Positions 61,561-64,000 of a stretch of 64,000 nt of DNA are shown here, piece by piece. Each line of letters starts with the position of its first letter. Position 1 is the stretch's first letter. The stretch comes from Brasenia schreberi (Eukaryota > Streptophyta > Magnoliopsida > Nymphaeales > Cabombaceae): assembly GCA_036023115.1 (NCBI GenBank), contig JAYKKT010000040.1, positions 1,981,501 through 2,045,500 of the forward strand, given 5' to 3'. The translations under genes and the position numbers were made by a program. Under the pieces are notes generated by a model. That model had not been told where the DNA came from. It saw only the letters and a program-made list of their open reading frames with translations, and did not search any database.

Positions 61561-62036
61561 AGCAACCCATCATGTGGGATTCTGGTTTGCTTCTTCAAAA
61601 TTCTTGGGCAATTGAGTACTTTCTATATTCATCATAATAACTGGTATTCTTTTGGAAAATTAGTATATGATACGATATGATGTAACGGATATTTAACAGT
61701 CTCACGTTTTCCTTTTCTCAATGCAATAGGTAAATCATCAGAAATGTTAGAAGTGTTAGATGTTACTTGGAGGAATTATTTCAGGGTGAGGATATTGATT
61801 CAAGGTAGCATATTGACTCTTCATTATGACTTTCCTTTCTCCTCTAGAATAAGTTTTCCATTCAACCCCTTTTTGTGGCATGTTTTCATGAATATCTACC
61901 TCATTTGGTGGAACTTTATCATGATCCACAACACTATAGGAGAATGACTAGTGATTGATTGACTGTCCTTGTTTTCATAAAATGGAACTTTCTCGTGAAA
62001 TGTTACATCCATCGTAACATATAGTCTTTTATTCTC

Positions 62037-62900
62037 TTAGTCATAACATTTGTACCCTTTTTGGGTTGAAGAATAACCCAAGAAAATACATTTAATCGCT
62101 CTAGCATAAAGCTTGTCTCTAGCATTTTTATAGACATGTACAAAACAAGTGTAGCCAAAGATTTTTAAAGGAACATGAAATTGTTTTTGATTTGGATATA
62201 AAAGGTGAAATGGAGAATTTTCATTAAGAACAATACTAGGCATACAATTTATAAGATAGACAACAATTAATACAGCTTATCCCAAAAAAAATTTTGGTAC
62301 GTTATATCTACTCAACATCCGACCCCGTCTAGTATGGGAAAAGGCTTAGTTGTTGTTGTTGTTGTATATCCACTCAACAATGTTCGTGCCACTTCTAAGA
62401 TATATCTATTCTTTCTTTCAGAAACTTTGTTCTGCTGTGGAGAATATGAGCATGAAGTTTGATGTAAAATACCTTTACTGAGAAAGAACGTGTTCAAAGA
62501 GTTACTCATGTACTCTCCCCCATTATCGTTGCGTACAATTTTTATGGGCAGTTGAAATTGTGTATGAATGAATTCATAATACGCTGGCAGAATATTTATA
62601 ACTTCATCTCTAATCTCATGAGATAAGCCACAGATCATCTATAAATGAAACAAAATATTTATATCCATGTAAAACATTAATAGAGCATGGTCTCCAAATA
62701 TCTGAATGCACAATCTCAAAAGGTTTTAAAGATTGAGTTTCATTGATAGGGAAGGAGGCACAATGATGTTTTGCCTTCTGACAAGTTTCACATCTCAAAA
62801 TAAAATCATTACAGTTTTTAAATTCTGGTAACTAAAATCTGATTCTAGAGAGTGGTAAATGTCCCAATCGCTGGTGCCACAAAGTAAGATATGCTTTCTG
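62037..62900 (-). pseudogene. Copia pre-integrase and integrase domain
   Basis: LTLWHQRLGHLPLSRIRF, then CETCQKAKHH (zinc-binding region), SDIWRP, YFVSFIDD, VRNDNGGEYMSN and ERKNRYILEVART. HLLYPNQKQFHVPLKIFGY and KCIFLGYSSTQKGYKCYD follow. The DDE catalytic positions are recognisable. A 47-bp insertion at 62318-62364 disrupts the frame after EVARTLL. Confidence 0.85.
62318..62364 (+). mobile_element. 47-bp RTE 3'-end insertion in the copia integrase
   Basis: The insert is TCCGACCCCGTCTAGTATGG followed by GAAAAGGCTTAG and TTG repeats, which is only the RTE 3' stem-loop and tail. The flanks TATATCTACTCAACA (62303-62317) and TATATCCACTCAACA (62365-62379) are a 15-bp target duplication with one transition. 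It shows RTE activity after this copia copy inserted. Confidence 0.85.
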
Positions 62901-64000
62901 TTTTTCTGTAATAAGAGTCAACCCATCTGTAGTGATGCCAGTTTCCTCAAAGAAGTACAATCCTCTTTTAATGTTATCCTGACTAGAGATCCTCCCCGTC
63001 TTCAGTTTCTGAAAGACACAATGAGTAGCACCAAAGATCATTGAATAATGTAAATCTCTAGTCAATGCATGTATAGAAAGTAAATTGACTGTGAGGGTAG
63101 GAACATCTAGGACATTATGTAAGACTTCCAGTGATGTAACTATACTCTCTTTCCCAATAATAGGAGTGTTAGACCCATCTGCCATCTTGATTCTAATATT
63201 TTTCTAGATTGGGTAGTAGTCCTGAAAAAATGATATGGTTCTCACCATATGATCTGTGACATCTGAATCAATAACCCAAACACTGAAATTAGACATGGAA
63301 TGATTACCCATCGTTATAAAAGATAATGGATATGCCACGATAGTTTGGGGGTCTGCGGTGGAAGATGTGGAGGCCTTCTGAGATTATGCAAGTCGAGACT
63401 AACTCATTTATCCCTTTCTGCATTTCAGTCATTGAGTTCTGACCACCCTCTGTTGTACTCTTATCATGTTGGTCACTAAAGAGAGCTCTAGTTGGCAGAT
63501 TTTGATTATATGTTGGTTGACCAATCAGTTGACAACAAGTTTCACGTGTATGCCTTGTTCTTTCAGAATGGGTGTATGAAAGTTTATCTTTATGATCTGA
63601 TTACTACTGAATTCTTTCTCTTCCATATCCTCCTCTACCTCTAAATCCAGAGTTTGAATTTTGATTCCTTCCTACGAAAGCTGTAGTTTCAGAATTGTTG
63701 TTTTTTTCTTCTTTTTCCAAACGCTTTATGCCTTCTTCCTTTAATAGTAGAGTATAAACTGTACTCAGTGAGGGAAGTTCTTCCCTACTTAGGATATTAT
63801 TCTTTACAACTCAATAATCAAGTGAGATACCCCATACTAAGTTGAAGACTTTGCTTTCTTCAAATTCTTCATGTCTTTTCTTCATACAATTTTGACATTT
63901 TGTCTTAGAATAAATTGATAACTCTTCCCATAATCCACGAAATTTCGCATAATATTCTCTGACCGATCGACTGCTTTGTCTGCATTTCCTAACTCTTCAA
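62901..64000 (-). pseudogene. Copia gag and protease region
   Basis: From the edge: SVREYYAKFRGLWEELSIYS (gag, retrotransposon UBN2-like), a degraded CCHC knuckle (YTHSERTRHTRETC, where the usual first Cys residues are lost), and WVIDSDVTDHMV (protease, DSG changed to DSD). LEVLHNVLDVPTLTVNLLSI then leads into the pre-integrase part. The frame is broken several times, so it is non-functional. The start of gag is outside the window. Confidence 0.75.

Larger units (their letters stand above)
59690..64000 (-). mobile_element. Ty1/copia LTR retrotransposon, incomplete and decayed
   Basis: From the right edge leftward on the minus strand the order is gag (about 63835-64000), a damaged zinc knuckle (about 63540-63600), protease (about 63220-63290) and GAG-pre-integrase WHQRLGHL (near 62870). 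Integrase (about 62040-62800), reverse transcriptase (about 60820-61560) and RNase H (to about 60007) follow. This PR-IN-RT-RH order defines copia. The 5' LTR lies beyond the window. The protease motif reads DSD in place of the usual DSG. Stops and frameshifts occur throughout. The left limit is uncertain. Confidence 0.85.

Overview
This is nuclear DNA of a flowering plant. It is AT-rich and intron-bearing, and it holds plant-type genes: a GT-2/trihelix factor, a DUF604 glycosyltransferase, a DUF248/PMT-type methyltransferase and a TTC27-like TPR gene. It also holds plant retroelements and a U2 snRNA copy with remains of the plant USE + TATA promoter. I cannot name the species. Exon coordinates were placed by hand from splice sites and reading frame. 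Layout: 1-13.6 kb is intergenic. It has long CT/TA/GA microsatellites, SINE-like copies, foldback (MITE-like) elements, an internally deleted RTE derivative and one weak two-exon candidate gene. 13.7-16.7 kb (minus) is a three-exon GTL1-like transcription factor with two trihelix DNA-binding domains. 16.7-31.8 kb is repeat-rich intergenic DNA with microsatellites, SINE-like and RTE-derived copies and a perfect 103-bp tandem duplication. 31.9-33.9 kb (minus) is a three-exon DUF604/Fringe-related glycosyltransferase. 37.1-37.6 kb is a small hAT-like element that appears to carry a promoter-bearing 5' fragment of a U2 snRNA gene. 38.5-41.1 kb (minus) is a Golgi-type PMT2-like methyltransferase whose third exon has lost about 30 codons out of frame. 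42.5 kb is a GGATCT minisatellite. 42.7-46.8 kb holds SINE-like copies. 46.8-58.6 kb (plus) holds the first seven exons of a TTC27-like gene. One of its introns is swollen by a decayed RTE LINE, itself split by a 721-bp hAT-like element. 59.7-64 kb (minus) is a decayed Ty1/copia retrotransposon running off the right edge, probably inside or just beyond the same gene. The genes are ordinary housekeeping or regulatory genes without an evident shared pathway. The unusual content is in the repeats. An RTE LINE is present with two internally deleted derivatives that share one deletion junction. Two further insertions of 37 and 47 bp consist only of the RTE 3' stem-loop and TTG tail, and each is flanked by a target-site duplication. 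The U2 copy inside a hAT-like element is the other standout.
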